From: Diplolepis rosae
Lineage: Eukaryota; Arthropoda; Insecta; Hymenoptera; Diplolepididae
Direction: 5' to 3'
NCBI GenBank assembly: GCA_030998225.1
Contig: JAPYXD010000275.1
Coordinates: 62,001 to 126,000, forward strand
DNA length: 64,000 nucleotides
The notes beneath the pieces are model-generated. The model was given only the letters and a program-made list of their open reading frames with translations, was not told where the DNA came from and ran no database searches. How positions within the stretch are numbered: position 1 is the first letter of the stretch; every line of letters begins with the position of its first letter. Shown here in pieces: positions 44,749-56,750 of this stretch. Made by a program: the position numbers and the translations under genes.

Positions 44749-46632
44749 CAGTAAAACCCCGTTTATTGCAACACCTTCCAATCAAATGCCTCCCGTTTAA
44801 CGCAAAAACAGAGGAGTTCCCACTTCTTCGCCACCAGCTTGAACAACTGATTATCAGCACATGCGCCTAAACGAATAGTTTCACGCGCTTTCGCTGTTTA
44901 TCATTGTTTACAGTCGTGTTTCAATAACCTCGAATGCGTTTTTTTATTGTCATTATATGTGCAATTATAAATGAGTGAAAACGTGGAACCGAACGATGGT
45001 ACGTAAACGACTAGTACAAACAATAAATTTTAATTACTTTAAAGCTTAAATATTTCTCTTATAATTTTCGAATGCACGATTGAATTTTTTTCAGTAGAAA
45101 TATTCCCGCATTTTGTAAAACAATTGATTCGCAATTGGTAAAGCGATTGCTGTACTAGGCACAATTCATGATGATATAGAAGTTTGAGACGTCTCAAACC
45201 CAAACTTGTGACGAATTGTGAGACGAAATATTAGGAAGGAAATTTTCGTACGTGACGGAAATTTATCCCTAGATCAGGTAACGAAAGAAGACAATGGAAG
45301 CAATAAAAAAACCTCTATAAACCAAAGGACTTTTATACCTAAGTTCGGGATAAAATTTACATGCATAGAACACTTGGGGCAGGCGAAAATTTTATGACTT
45401 AGAAGTTAACGAAAAATTTTCGTGAAAAACTCTTCTCATATCTTAAACCTACATGTGCGAAGTCTGCAAAGATTGCATATATGCTTTAAGGCGAATCGTC
45501 CCAAATTTTGTTGGCCAGCTCGAAGTCGAACCCAAAAGCAGGTAGTTGGTCATGACAATAGAGGTAATAAACCGTACGTTCAGCGTACTCCCAATTCAAA
45601 ATTGATCTCATCCCTAATTGACCCAAGAGATTGAACATCATAGAGTTTTTTCGCGAAACACATCATAGGAGTGTAATGTCACATATGAGAACGCGAATTG
45701 TGGAATGCCCATAAAGTGGCTGTAATTTTCATAAAAAAGTAATCTGAAGTACTGATTTCGAATCAAACATACTGTTTTGGGAATGTAATAGAGTAAAAAA
45801 TTATGAATGCTGAGTATGTTCTGATTAATCTTTTATGAGCAATGATTTACAAGTACTGCACAAATTTGTCATAAATATTTTGAAAGACTTGCGTTCCAGT
45901 CATGCAGAAAGTATGATTTTACATCATAGTTTATTTATATACATTTCTGCGTGAGTTACGTTACTTTTTGTAAAAATAACAAGTTGAAATTAAGTTAGTT
46001 GTTGAAAGAAGTAACTTTTCAAACTTAAGGTTACTAGAGAACAAACAGATCGAGTCATCAAAGTGTTTTACAAAGAGAATAAATTCCCGTCTTTTATAAG
46101 AATTTATTTTAATATTTCGTCTCACAATTCGTCACAAGTTTGGGTTTGAGACGTCTCAAACTTCTATATCATCAATTCATGCTATAATTTGTCATAATAA
46201 TATACATTGAAATGTGAAAAATTTATATACTTTTCTGTTACATATAAAACACAAATATGTAGCAATATATACATAAACGATAGTTTGGAAAAAACTGCTA
46301 AATAAAGAATTTCAAAAACATGTATGCATTTCATGAGAAAAAAATGTACCTCTCAAAATAAGTACGGATTCCAAAGACGCTTAAAAAAATGTAATAAAAT
46401 CCTTTTAATAAATTAATGGCTACAAATAATTTCATATCTCCCTAATATACGAAAATTCATATAAATATATGCATCACAAATTTAAAAGTGAGGGGTATTC
46501 CCGCCTATCCTTAAGAATCACGTGACCACTCCTTCTACTAATAAGAGAGGGAAGAAAATGGTAAGGTTTATTGCAATAAACGGGAGAGACAAGTTGCAAT
46601 AAACGGGTGTTGCGATAAACGGGGTTTTACTG
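44749..46632. mobile_element. Pogo-like element
   Basis: TIR CAGTAAAACCCCGTTTAT(T/C)G with tandem repeats of CCCGTTTATTGCAA at the right end; TA on both sides (44747-44748, 46633-46634). No transposase found; the interior is mostly the nested foldback. Confidence 0.7.
45170..46173. mobile_element. Foldback element with 7-bp target duplication
   Basis: 1004 bp; TIRs GATGATATAGAAGTTTGAGA of about 60 bp; AATTCAT at 45163-45169 and 46174-46180. No coding sequence recognised. Confidence 0.7.
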
Positions 46633-47044
46633 TATTAGGAAATATATCAAAAAGGTTAGAACATTCCACAAATCTCCTAAGGTGCAGGAAATTTTTCCCA
46701 TGAAAAGCGGAAATTATTCCACAAAAACGAAAATTTGTTCACTGTTTTTGGATTTTTTTCCGCTTAAATTATGAAATAAAATATATACTTCCTAATAAAC
46801 TGGATATTTCTCCGACCAAACAGTAGGAACTATTTATAGTTCTATGTCGAAAATATTTCTGACTATATCTTTGGAAAAATTTACGACCCATTTGTATTTT
46901 AAGCTGTCCGACTATTTTCGGAAAAATTTCCGAAAATTTTTTTACAGTGTATAAGTGTATTTAAGGGGGTCGTCTAGTGTCTTAGGTTAAAAAAATCGAA
47001 TTTATTTTTTTCTTATAAATCACATCTAAAACATTATTTTCTAC

Positions 47045-47545
47045 GAGGAAAATCAACCAATGAAACTGAAGAAAACCTCGCAAAATATTACAAGGAGCCT
47101 GCTCCATCGCATGGCATAGTTCATAAGTGGTTCACTGAATTTCGTTGCAGCCGTATTAGCACAAGTGATGCTGAGCGTCCTGGCCGTCCAAAATTTCTCA
47201 AGAAATGATCGATAAAATCCACGACATCGTACTTAACGATCGTCGATTGAAAGTGCGTGAGATTAGTAGACTGTAAACGTTTCACTGAGACGCGTATAAT
47301 ACATTTTACATGAATGTTTGGGTATGAGGAAGCTGTCTGCAAGATGGGTGCCGCGTTTGCTGACAGCCGATCACAAAAGCGGGCTCGTTTGGTTGCATCC
47401 AAACAATGTTTGGACATGTTTCAACGTAAATCAAATGAATTCTTGCGACCTTATGTAACTGTTGATGAAACGTGGATTCATTATCATAAGCCAGAAACAT
47501 GAAATCAGTCGAAAATGTGGAGTGAACCTGGCGAAAATCGCTTTA
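47045..47545 (+). pseudogene. Mariner transposase fragment
   Basis: Plus-strand pieces in several frames: PSHGIVHKWFTEFRC and DAERPGRP (47105-47190), KIHDIVLNDRRLKVREI (47210-47265), KLSARWVPRLLT (47330-47370) and YVTVDETWIHYH (47450-47490). C-terminal third and TIRs missing. Confidence 0.7.
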
Positions 47546-47771
47546 TTCCATGGTTTTGTTTGAACAATGAAAATCTAAATTCAACTGGCTGTAAAAAAAT
47601 GGTCTAATCAATGTACTGACTTGAAACTTTGTATACGCACTGATATTAGATGGTATTCTCTTAGAGTAGTAACCTATTTACGATAACAGCACCATCTTTC
47701 GAGAGGTCACGAACTTATTAAACAGCCCTCTTATAGGTAGAAACCCGGCCTGGAGCAACGGACGCTCAAAT

Positions 47772-47999
47772 CAGTGCTCCCAGATCGTGGATGGAATTTA
47801 CCCTCTCCATTTTGACATTTAATTGAAAAAAAGCAATTTTTCAAGTATAATTTGGGCAAACTTTCAAATATAATTAAAGAACAACTTGAAAAAGTAATAT
47901 AATTCAAAAATTCCCCCAAATTATATTTGAAAAATTGTTTTTTTGCAATAAACTGGTAGAGCGAAGGGGATAAATTCGATCCACGATCTGGGAGCACTG
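47772..47999. mobile_element. 228-bp hAT MITE
   Basis: TIR CAGTGCTCCCAGATCGTGGA; perfect 8-bp duplication GCTCAAAT at 47764-47771 and 48000-48007. CAGTG ends plus 8-bp duplication are hAT hallmarks. Shares its TIR with the palindrome at 25082. Confidence 0.8.
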
Positions 48000-48007
48000 G
48001 CTCAAAT

Positions 48008-49298
48008 ACTCATAACTTCGTCAATTTTGCTCCGATTGACTTGAAATTTTCACACAATATGTGTGCTATACTGAAAAAATTTCGGTGCACCGGTTGCACC
48101 ACCTACAGTACGCACAATACCGTTGCACAAATTCCGGGCGTACCGATGCGTGAATGTAAGGGGTAAATGTTTCCCCTTATGTGTGGTACAGCTCGTGCGC
48201 CGAAACTGAGTCAGAAGTCGCACCATGTAAAGGTGGAATTTACTATACATTCAAGAAATTTACAGTTTTTAATTATCAACCAATTTGGACTTTTTTTCCA
48301 ATTAAAATTTATTAAATTGTTGAAAAAAACTTAGTAAGTGTTGTTTTTATTTTCTTAATTTTAGTTTTAGTCTGAGAAAAATACTTTTTTTTCTCTGCTC
48401 CCAACATTTAGATGTACTTTGAATCAATTTTATTTGCATGTCGAGTAAATACAAGACATATAGCTAGTTTATTGTGAGCTTCAATATATGCACAAGGCAT
48501 TCAATCATATAATGAATCTAATAATGTGCCATTTATTTCTTAAACCTTTTCACATGCAATGAAGAAGTTGAGTCATTATTTTTGCTTAAGGAATTTATAG
48601 GTAACATATAATATACATATTTACAACGCTCACAATCGAGTTGAAATTGTACCGGCTTGTGCCGATCGAGTGCATCTGCTATACGGAAACGGGGCATCAG
48701 CTGCCCCGAACTCAGGCTGGTCCCACAATGTGTCCTAAGATTCGTTTATATCGTTGATTCGCGCTAAAACGCACTAAAACGTGAATCAACGAAACACGCG
48801 ACAGTTGGTAACAACGCGTTGATGACGTCAGAACGTACACGCATCGGCGATATGTGGGTGATTCTGTTTTAACTGTTACTTTTTTGACTAAATATTTTTT
48901 GATTCTATAATTAAACGTTTTTGGTTTTTTCATACATATTATTATACTATTTTACTGTAAAAATGAAAGTCCGAAAGAATTTTGCTACAACTTACAAATA
49001 TCAAGAAAAAGAATCTAATTTCAAATTTTTCGTGCCACGGTACTGACTCATTCATCCACGGTACTGACACGAAATAAATTTGGTAAACATTCTTCAGAAA
49101 AATTATCAAATTTATTTATGAATTGTATTATAATATTTTCAAACTCTTTTGTACTTATTATTTAACACCACAGTAATAAATATTAACTCATTTGTAACAA
49201 ATAAAAATACATTAAAATGCATATAAAATATTAATCAACATGAAATTTCACACATTTTACGAAAAATAAATTAATTTAAACGTAGTTTTTGGTTTTTA
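48008..49298. other. No gene seen (interior of the TTAA element)
   Basis: AT-rich; a GC-richer patch at 48640-48860 includes ACGTGAATCAACG-like inverted words. No supported ORF. Confidence 0.5.
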
Positions 49299-51040
49299 TC
49301 ACAGCATTTTTAAAATTCTTGAGCTTCTACGTAGTGATACAGTCTGAATTTTCGCTGGATAATCACTAGCAACATCTTTTTGAAGACACTTTAGATTTTT
49401 AGACAAATTTGGCAAATTTTCAGCATCTTGCAATGAATCCTCAGATCTTTTTGTTATTTGCATCAGTTTCTTGTTCGTTTTTTCGACTTTATAGTTTGAA
49501 GAGTAATCAATTCTCCCCATAGACAAGTGTCTACATAAATTTTCATTAAAGCAGTCAAAGCAACGTAGTGAATTGAATAAAATACAATTAGACTGTAATT
49601 TATTCCACGTGTATTGATTTTTGGTATTTGTTTTGGTAATTGTTTGGTAATATTGCATCAATTTTCAATATTTCTTCTTCTGTAACGCAATCAATGTAAA
49701 CAGATTTAACAAGACTACGCAAAATCGACAGCAAAGAATCGAAATCAGATGCCTCTGTGCCATATTTCACTTGTTAATCTGCACATTTTTTTAAGTAGCC
49801 TCCGATTCCATCAACTGAGCTTTTTCCATGACCAGCCTCACTAAAATTATACGTAATATCTTTTAACTGAGTACAGCACTGACGCAAGTACTGCGTTATG
49901 AGATAAAACATTTTTTTATTGCGATATTGTGTCGTTGGACCATCACTCATATTATGCAATTTTGTTATTTTTGGACTTGTTATAAGATAAACGTCAAGTA
50001 TTTTTTTTATGTGAACAATTTTAACGGAAGGATCACGTCTAAGAGATTTTAATAATGTAGCGAAGCCTTGAGAAAAATTTGAAAAATAAACCATACCAGT
50101 GTGTAAAGTACATTGTACTCTACTAGCCCCAAAATGTACTGATTGAACTCCGTTTCATATTTACATGAATAATTTTCACTGAAGACAATAAGTAATCATA
50201 ACTCATTGCTTTGTAAGGACTGTGTTCGTTTTTTCATGGAGTTATTTTGATGAGTAATTCTGTATTCATGAGATATAAACAAATTCAACTGATGCTTAAA
50301 ATGACTAATTGCTTGCCCTATCGTACATGACATTTTTTTTTGCAGTAATTTTAACAGTAATGGGTTTCTTCGTTTTTTCATTTATTCATTGTTCTGAAGA
50401 TACTTCCCCTTTCATGTAAAACATTTTATCATTAGAATTACTATCTTTCAGATTAAATTCTAATTTTTTTAACTTACATTTTCCGCATGTTCTTGACAGA
50501 CATAGCTCAGAATTACTGTCACATAAGAAACTGCTCAAAATTTTATATGGAGAATTTTCTGTCAATAATTTATGATTGTGAAAAGCTTGTATAAGCAAAG
50601 AAAAATTTTCATGTGCAAAGCACGCACATGTATTTTGATTCGTAATTTTAGGTTCAATACAATATCTTGGACGTAATGATGCGAACGTAGAGTAGTTAAC
50701 GCAGTAAGTACTTTGGGAACAAAATTTAGGATGTAACTCTCTGATCGTAGCATTCATGCAGCGTTTTGTTATTCGTTTATCATTTATTTTAATGGAAGCT
50801 TTTTTATCGGGTATTATTTTACTATTTTCTTCATAAAAACTTTTTACTTGATCTTGAATGAAAATTTTACTGCTTTTTTCATTCTTAACATATTCCAGTG
50901 GATTATTACTACTATGTACTCTTGAGGAAATAATAGGAGCAATATTTTTGTTGACAGCAGACAGTTGTCGATATTTTTTTACAATTTTTCAGCTTATTAC
51001 TCTACCCAATATCTGTTTAAATTTTGAACTTTTTGAGTCT
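49299..51040 (-). pseudogene. Decayed transposase of the TTAA element, unclassified family
   Basis: Minus strand. Pieces in order: KSFYEENSKIIPDKKASIKI then TKRCMNATIRELHPKFC (51000-50720); a Cys-rich part TCACFAHENF (about 50630-50600) and CGKCKLKK (about 50490); FSENYSCKYE (about 50170); HTGMVYFS (about 50100); SDGPTTQYRNKKMFY (about 49950); EAGHGKSSVDGIGG (about 49840-49800); a C-terminal Cys block LRCFDCFNENLCRH (about 49540). The acidic motifs (SEN, SDG, VDG) are candidates for a DDE/DDD site. Two frameshifts and several stops inactivate it. I know related text from uncharacterised animal proteins but cannot name the superfamily. Confidence 0.55.
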
Positions 51041-51357
51041 TGATAGGATGTTTGTAATTGCCGTACCATAACTTCGTGAAACAACAACGTTTTACAAATT
51101 TGAGGGTCTACATTTTTACCTTTTAGGAGGTTGTCAACTTTAGATTCAGATGATGTGGAATCAGGCTTCTTGATTTTTAAACGTTATAGTTTTTTATGTA
51201 AGTTATTAATTTTCGTTCGGAGAGTTTTATTATCGTTTAATAATTTTTTGTTGTCTAAAAAATTTTCCTAAATTTTTTTGTATTTGTTTTTCTCCTAACC
51301 TAGCTTGTTTTGATTCGAAGTTATTATTCAAATCTTTTATTCCGCTACAGAGGAATA

Positions 51358-51440
51358 TATTCCTCTGTATCGTAATACACAACATTACGCTACTCTCAAC
51401 TGTAGCGTAAAAGCGAGTTTACGCGCCGGAGGCACATAAA
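51358..51440. repeat. Repeat shared with the tandem duplication
   Basis: GTAGCGTAAAAGCGAGTTT followed by CGCGCCGGAGGCAC is the inverse of 13160-13225 and 14938-15003 (GTGCCACCGGCGCGCAAACT). Confidence 0.6.
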
Positions 51441-52249
51441 AAGGTGATTTACTCAAAAATATTGAAGAATTATCGATTTTTACGATTTACGTGCTTCTTC
51501 TCAATTTGCAAGTAAACTAATGGACTCAGAGGGGTGCCCTCGCAGACTTTTTTGTAGCTAACTTAATAATAAACTACTCTTCTCTGCAACTTTTTACGCT
51601 AAAATCAGTACTTTTCAAACCGCAGAGCTAAATATGAAAATAATGCTTAAATCCAACTTTGACTGTATATTGTGAATTTACTTTTAAAAAACTGGTGGTT
51701 ATCATTGTTAAATTATCGTTCTACACATACCATATATCCGAACCATTTAAGCACTCTTACTTTTTTGTTGGAATCATTGTCAAAAACTCGGCTTTTTGGG
51801 CTTAATTTGACTGGCCTAAAAGAATATAAACTGTGATTGAGCGTACTGAAGATATTCTGAATTTTAGCAAGTCATTTACTGAATATGAGCCATGTGCGTA
51901 CTGCAATTATTTTTCGAATTTTAGCAAGTGACTTACTGAAAATCAGAGAAAGTTTCACTATATCCCTGGCGCGATGTAATTGATTCTCAATTTTAAAACG
52001 TATGAATATTCATGTTTTGAAATAATTTTATACAAGTTTATACAATTTATAAAACCTGGGATTTCCACGTTCACTGCTTTAATTAGTGGAATATAATCGT
52101 TCCCGTGTGGAAGGCGAGTCATGAACGTAACATCGTCGATATTATTATATAAAATAATGGCGACATTTTTTATATCTTCGACTTTATATGCCTGAAAGTG
52201 TTCGCTGAACTGCGCTGTAAAAATAAAGGTCCACTTTCATTTACAAGTA

Positions 52250-52791
52250 CACTCGAGATTCCCTATAACGAGATTCCCTGTAACAAAGCTTCCCTTTTAC
52301 GAGCGCGTCACGCCTCCCTATAACGAGCAGACGATCGACCCCTCTTCCCCCACTACTACGGAATGAAGGGCGCTCGAATTCAAAACGTTGTATTTTTGGC
52401 AAATTTCCCAATTTTTCATCACGTTTTCCAAATTTGTCAAAATTTCCATTTTTTTATTCATTGTCAAGACTTTTCTTTTTTTCTGAAAATATTCAAAAAT
52501 ACACCTGATAAGCATAGATATTTTTATTATAATATTATTATATTTTTAGTATTTTGAGTACATACCGTCAAATAAGTTAATTCCATGTTCAATACTCACA
52601 GAAATCTTTTTTATACGCTTTTAACTATGTAAATAAATTATTCACATAGCCTCACTGACAGACTGACTGCACGCATTATATAATGCGCATAACAGCGCGT
52701 AGCAACAAGTAGGATATAGAGGGGTCCCTCTCGCGCTCGTTACAGAGAGGTCTCCGATGCTCGAGCTTCTCGTTATAGGGAATCTCGAGTG
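52250..52791 (-). mobile_element. Pogo-like element with CENP-B-type DNA-binding remnant
   Basis: 542 bp; TIR CACTCGAGATTCCCTATAAC, TA flanks. On the minus strand, 52470-52350 reads KRKVLTMNKKMEILTNLE then WEICQKYNV, the N-terminal CENP-B/pogo helix-turn-helix. The DDE domain is absent. Inserted between the TTAA transposon and the MITE at 52889. Confidence 0.75.
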
Positions 52792-52888
52792 TACAACGAT
52801 TTTGTTTCGAGTGTATAGACTGAATTTTATCAAGTGATATACTAAAAATTAGGAAATTCTTGCTGCTATTGAGCATTTTCATACTTAA

Positions 52889-53381
52889 GGTAGTTGATCC
52901 ACGAAAATAAGACTTCAGGCGAAAATAGATAATTTTGCTTTCAAGAATATCAATATTATTATTGAAGGGCTATTTTGGAAAACAATTGATTAATTTCCAA
53001 GAAAAAAATTTGAAATACAGAAAAATAATTTTATTAATAAATTCTATTTTTGCCCCAACTTTTTTTCTTATCGCTTGTTACCAAATTTTAAAAAATTATG
53101 CGATTTTAATAAATTACAAATCACAACGGTGAAGTTGTGGAAAATCTTTTCTCTGAAAAAATGATTCATGATTTATTAGAATCGCATAATTTTTTTAAAT
53201 TTGGTAAAAAGCAATAAAAAAAAATTTGGGTCAACAATAAAATTATTTTTCAGTTTCAAATTTTTCCATGTAAAATAATCTTTTCTCTTTCAAAACAGCC
53301 CTTCAATAATAATATTGCTATTCTTAAAAGCAAAATTATCTATTTTTGCCTGAGGTCTAATTTTCGTGGATGAAAACTACC
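52889..53381. mobile_element. TTAA-type foldback MITE, complete
   Basis: 493 bp; GGTAGTT(G/T)... termini, TTAA at 52885-52888 and 53382-53385; inverted arms of about 220 bp. Confidence 0.75.
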
Positions 53382-53480
53382 TTAAATAACAGTAAGTCGT
53401 TTGCTCTGAATTTCAGTATGCTCCACGCTGCATCTTATTAAGTGATATGCTAAAAGTTAAAGCGTATCAGCTAATTTCGA

Positions 53481-53545
53481 GCATCTTCGTTTACTGATTT
53501 CTAGCATCTTCATTTACTGATTCCTAGCATCTTCATATTTCTAAA
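53481..53545 (+). repeat. Short tandem repeat, 28-bp period
   Basis: CTAGCATCTTCATTTACTGA-like unit, about 2.3 copies. Confidence 0.6.
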
Positions 53546-54029
53546 AAACAGAATAGAATTTGCGTGTTTACTGCAATAGCCTATTAATTTACGGGATACC
53601 GTATACTTATTTTTAGCAAGTTAAATCTAGCAATGGACTTATTCGACTTTAGCAGAAAATTTTCTAAAATTTCGTACTTATTCGCTGATGTGTAGTAATT
53701 TTTGTACCGTTCAGCCGAATTGATAAAATCTAGAAAGCGCTTTCTGATATTCAAAAAATAATTCTAATATTTAGAAATTCCTTTTTTTCGTGTGAAAAAT
53801 ATAATTCTACACGTTTGAAATATGGGTTTAAAAAAAAAAATAAAATTCAATATTATAAAATTCATTGAAATAAACAATTATCTGTTTTTCTATTGTTACT
53901 ATTTTCCACACTTTACAGTTCTGTTTCAATTATCACACTGTAGGTGAATTTTGAACTTTCAAAATAACACAGCGTGGTGACTATCACCATCGACTAGGTA
54001 TTCATGAGTAGAGTTTATGTGCACAGCCA

Positions 54030-54541
54030 TTTGGCTAAGTTGGCGGTTGTTCTCAATATATTTAATTATAAAAATATGTATTTTCTTAACGTGATTTTTC
54101 TTCATTTTTTGTATTAAAACTTTCTAGATCTTTATTAAATCAACTTAAAATGTTGTAAATTTTTTTTTTGTGTTAGAACTTAATGCTAGCTACCATAATC
54201 TCCCATTTGCTTTAGCATTTTAGGCGCTATTTTGTGTTTTTTTCCACAATTTTTTCAATTCTTTCGATTTTAAACTCAATTTTTAATCTTTGAAAAAATA
54301 GTGGAAAAAGCACAAAATAGCGCCTGAAACGAATAAAAGATGCCTAAAATGCTCAATCAAATGGGAGATTATGGTAGCTACGATTAAGTTCCAAACTAAA
54401 AAGAAATATTTATAACATTTTAAGTTGCTTCGATAAAGATTCAGACGTTTTTAATACAAAAAGTGAAGAAAAATCATGTTAAAAAAATCCATATTTTTAT
54501 AATTAAATATCTTGAGAACAAGCGCTACCACCCACAGTGAT
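54030..54541. mobile_element. Foldback element, about 510 bp
   Basis: Arms of about 240 bp (GTTCTCAATATATTTAATTA and inverse) meet near 54290 with almost no loop. No coding sequence. Confidence 0.65.
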
Positions 54542-55089
54542 TATAATACATAGTTGAATGAAAATAAATACTTTAGCTAACCAAACTGTTTTGTTAAATA
54601 AGCCAGAGTATTTGCTTTAATCAAAGATATTTTATTCATTTCAAATGAAATATCTGTTTGATTTTATCAAATCGTGACTCAACAATACATCTTTGATTGA
54701 ATCAACCAAAAATTTGGTAAATCGTTTAATAATCCAATTCTTTGGCTGATCCAATTGAATTTTACTTTGATTAACTAAATATTTTTTGCCCAGTTTAGAA
54801 GTTCTTTAGAAGTATATTTTCTGTATATTTTAAACAAACTTTTTTCTGGATATACGAAAATATTGAGTTAATTTAATGAAATCTTGGTTGATTCAACAAA
54901 ATTTTGATCAACTTAAAGTAATTTGACTGAGTCTACGTAACTATTGAATTAAGAAAATATGTTTGTTAGGCCAGTAAAAATTTTGCTTAAAACGACCAGA
55001 GTCAGTATATGAAATAAAATTTTTTTACTTTAGAACTTTCCTGATTTTTATTTAAAAAATAGTGGAAAAGAAGATAAAGAAACGTATTC

Positions 55090-55245
55090 CAACATACAAT
55101 ATAGCACACATGCTCGAAGCTTTTTTCTAAGATTAGATTAAATATATTCATTCAGTTGAAGGCCAAGTGCATGCTTGTCACATTCTGGCTTTCTAAAAAA
55201 ATATTATTTTCTGTTTTTATTTTATGAACTATTAGGTAAAATAGA
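55090..55245. repeat. Dispersed repeat, GAAGGCCAA(G/C)TGCATGC
   Basis: About 150 bp, similar to 56590-56750, 13010-13150 and 14785-14930 (AAGCTTTTTTCTAA ... GAAGGCCAAGT ... TGTCATATTCTGG). The 13-14.9 kb copies lie in the tandem duplication. Confidence 0.55.
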
Positions 55246-55481
55246 TTTTTCTTTCTAAAATTTCCTTTTTTAGAATGTCTAGCGCTTAATTTTATTATAA
55301 TTTTTAATGCTTTTATAATGTTTAATAATCGCAAACCACCTTCATGAAATACCCAAGTGACGTAATATTATATGTGCGATTCCTAGGGAATATGTTTATT
55401 ATTGTTCTTCTTAAATCTTTTACATGGACTCCAGAAATGAGATTTCTTAAGGAAAAGGGTCAATCGATTCACGTGCCATGT

Positions 55482-56076
55482 CGAAAGTATCGGATTGAAA
55501 TTCATTCCGAGTAAATCAGAACTATTCCGATTCATTCCGATATCTGTATCAGAGTCAATTAAAATCATTCCGAACCAATCCGAAAAACGTTTTGTATCTC
55601 GTTTGATGAAAAACGATAAAAAATCAATCCGACTTGATCCAATTAATTACGAGACATCAATCCGAATGAATCCGAACCAATGAGAAACCAAGTTTTCAAT
55701 CCAGATCAATCGGAATCAATTCGAGCTTGGATTGATCCAAACCGAATTTTCAATTAAAATCAATCCAAATGAATCCAAGGTCGGAATGACAGATTGATTC
55801 TGATTGAAAATTCGTTGTAGATCAATCCGAGCTCGGATTTATTCTGATTGATCTGGATTGAAAACTTGATTTCGGATTGGTGCGGATTCATTTGGATTGA
55901 TGTCTCGGAATTAATCGGATTAAGTTGGATTGATTTTTGACCTTTTTTCATCAAACGAGATACAAAACGTTTTTCGGATTGGTTCGGAATGATTTGAATT
56001 GGCTCGGATACAAATATCGGAATGAATCGAAATAGTTCTGATTGACTCGGAATGAATTTCAAATCCGATACTTTCG
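55482..56076. mobile_element. Self-repetitive foldback, ATCAATCCGA words
   Basis: 595-bp palindrome with ends CGAAAGTATCGGATT. The interior consists of dozens of TCGGATTGAT/ATCAATCCGA variants, so it yields misleading open frames on both strands. Confidence 0.65.
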
Positions 56077-56589
56077 CCAGGGTGGCTAAATTATACACTG
56101 TTAGAAATGTTCGGAAATTTACAAAGTTTCTATGTTATAAAGTTGACGTAAAATTTGACGATATTTATGATGTTTTTGACTAATTAAAAAATTTATCATA
56201 GATTTACTAAATTGTAACAAAATTTTCAGTTACTTGTAACTATTTTCATTTACAAATAAACTTTCTGAAAATTTAGAAAATATAACAAAATTAAAATTAT
56301 TAAACAGTATTCTTTTACATTTTGGTATTTTTGGTTGCGTTTAAAGAAATAGTTGGAGTTATTTTGATTAATATGAATGATGCAAGGTTGGTTTTACTAT
56401 TTAAAATATTTCCGACATTCTTCTTTCGTTGGCTGAAACAACCGACAAAATGATTGTAATAAAATTTTAAAATTCTTTATGATTATATTCTTATATCTTA
56501 CAAGTTTTTTAACTTTTATGTACAAAACTGTGCGGAGGAAGACGAAGAAACGTGTTTTAGTATAGATTTCTGCAATTTATATCAGTAAA

Positions 56590-56750
56590 TACAATACAAT
56601 AGCGCACACCTTCAAAGCTTTGTTCCAAAATTAGATTTAATATATTCAACCAGCTGAAGGCCAACTGCATGCTCGTCATATTGTGGTTTTCTAAAAAAAT
56701 ATTAATCTTTATTTTTATTTCATGATATAAATTAAATTAAATATATTTCT
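56590..56750. repeat. Dispersed repeat, second copy
   Basis: Same family as 55090-55245 (GAAGGCCAACTGCATGC). Confidence 0.55.

Larger units (their letters stand above)
44603..46948. mobile_element. CTGTAAAAAA-type MITE, split by a pogo-like element
   Basis: Ends CTGTAAAAAATATCGGTAAA and, inverted, CTGTAAAAAAATTTTCGGAA. About 460 bp of its own sequence (44603-44746 and 46635-46948) once the insert is removed. Many GGAAATTTTTCC words. Confidence 0.6.
43477..52078 (-). mobile_element. 8.6-kb TTAA transposon with about 600-bp inverted repeats (Kolobok-like?)
   Basis: TTAA at 43473-43476 and 52079-52082. Termini AG(T/C)AGTGAACGTG. TIRs 43477-44062 and 51493-52078 are inverted copies throughout. 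The interior carries a decayed minus-strand transposase (51040-49299) and three nested elements between 44603 and 46948. TTAA duplications are known for the piggyBac and Kolobok superfamilies; the coding text does not look like piggyBac. Without the nested elements the core is about 6.2 kb. Confidence 0.7.

Noticed and set aside
47121..47500. Minus-strand open frames
   Set aside because: Antisense of the mariner fragment that reads DETWIH on the plus strand.
55495..56098. Open frames with repeated Pro/Asn/Glu words on both strands
   Set aside because: Produced by the ATCAATCCGA word repeat of a foldback element.
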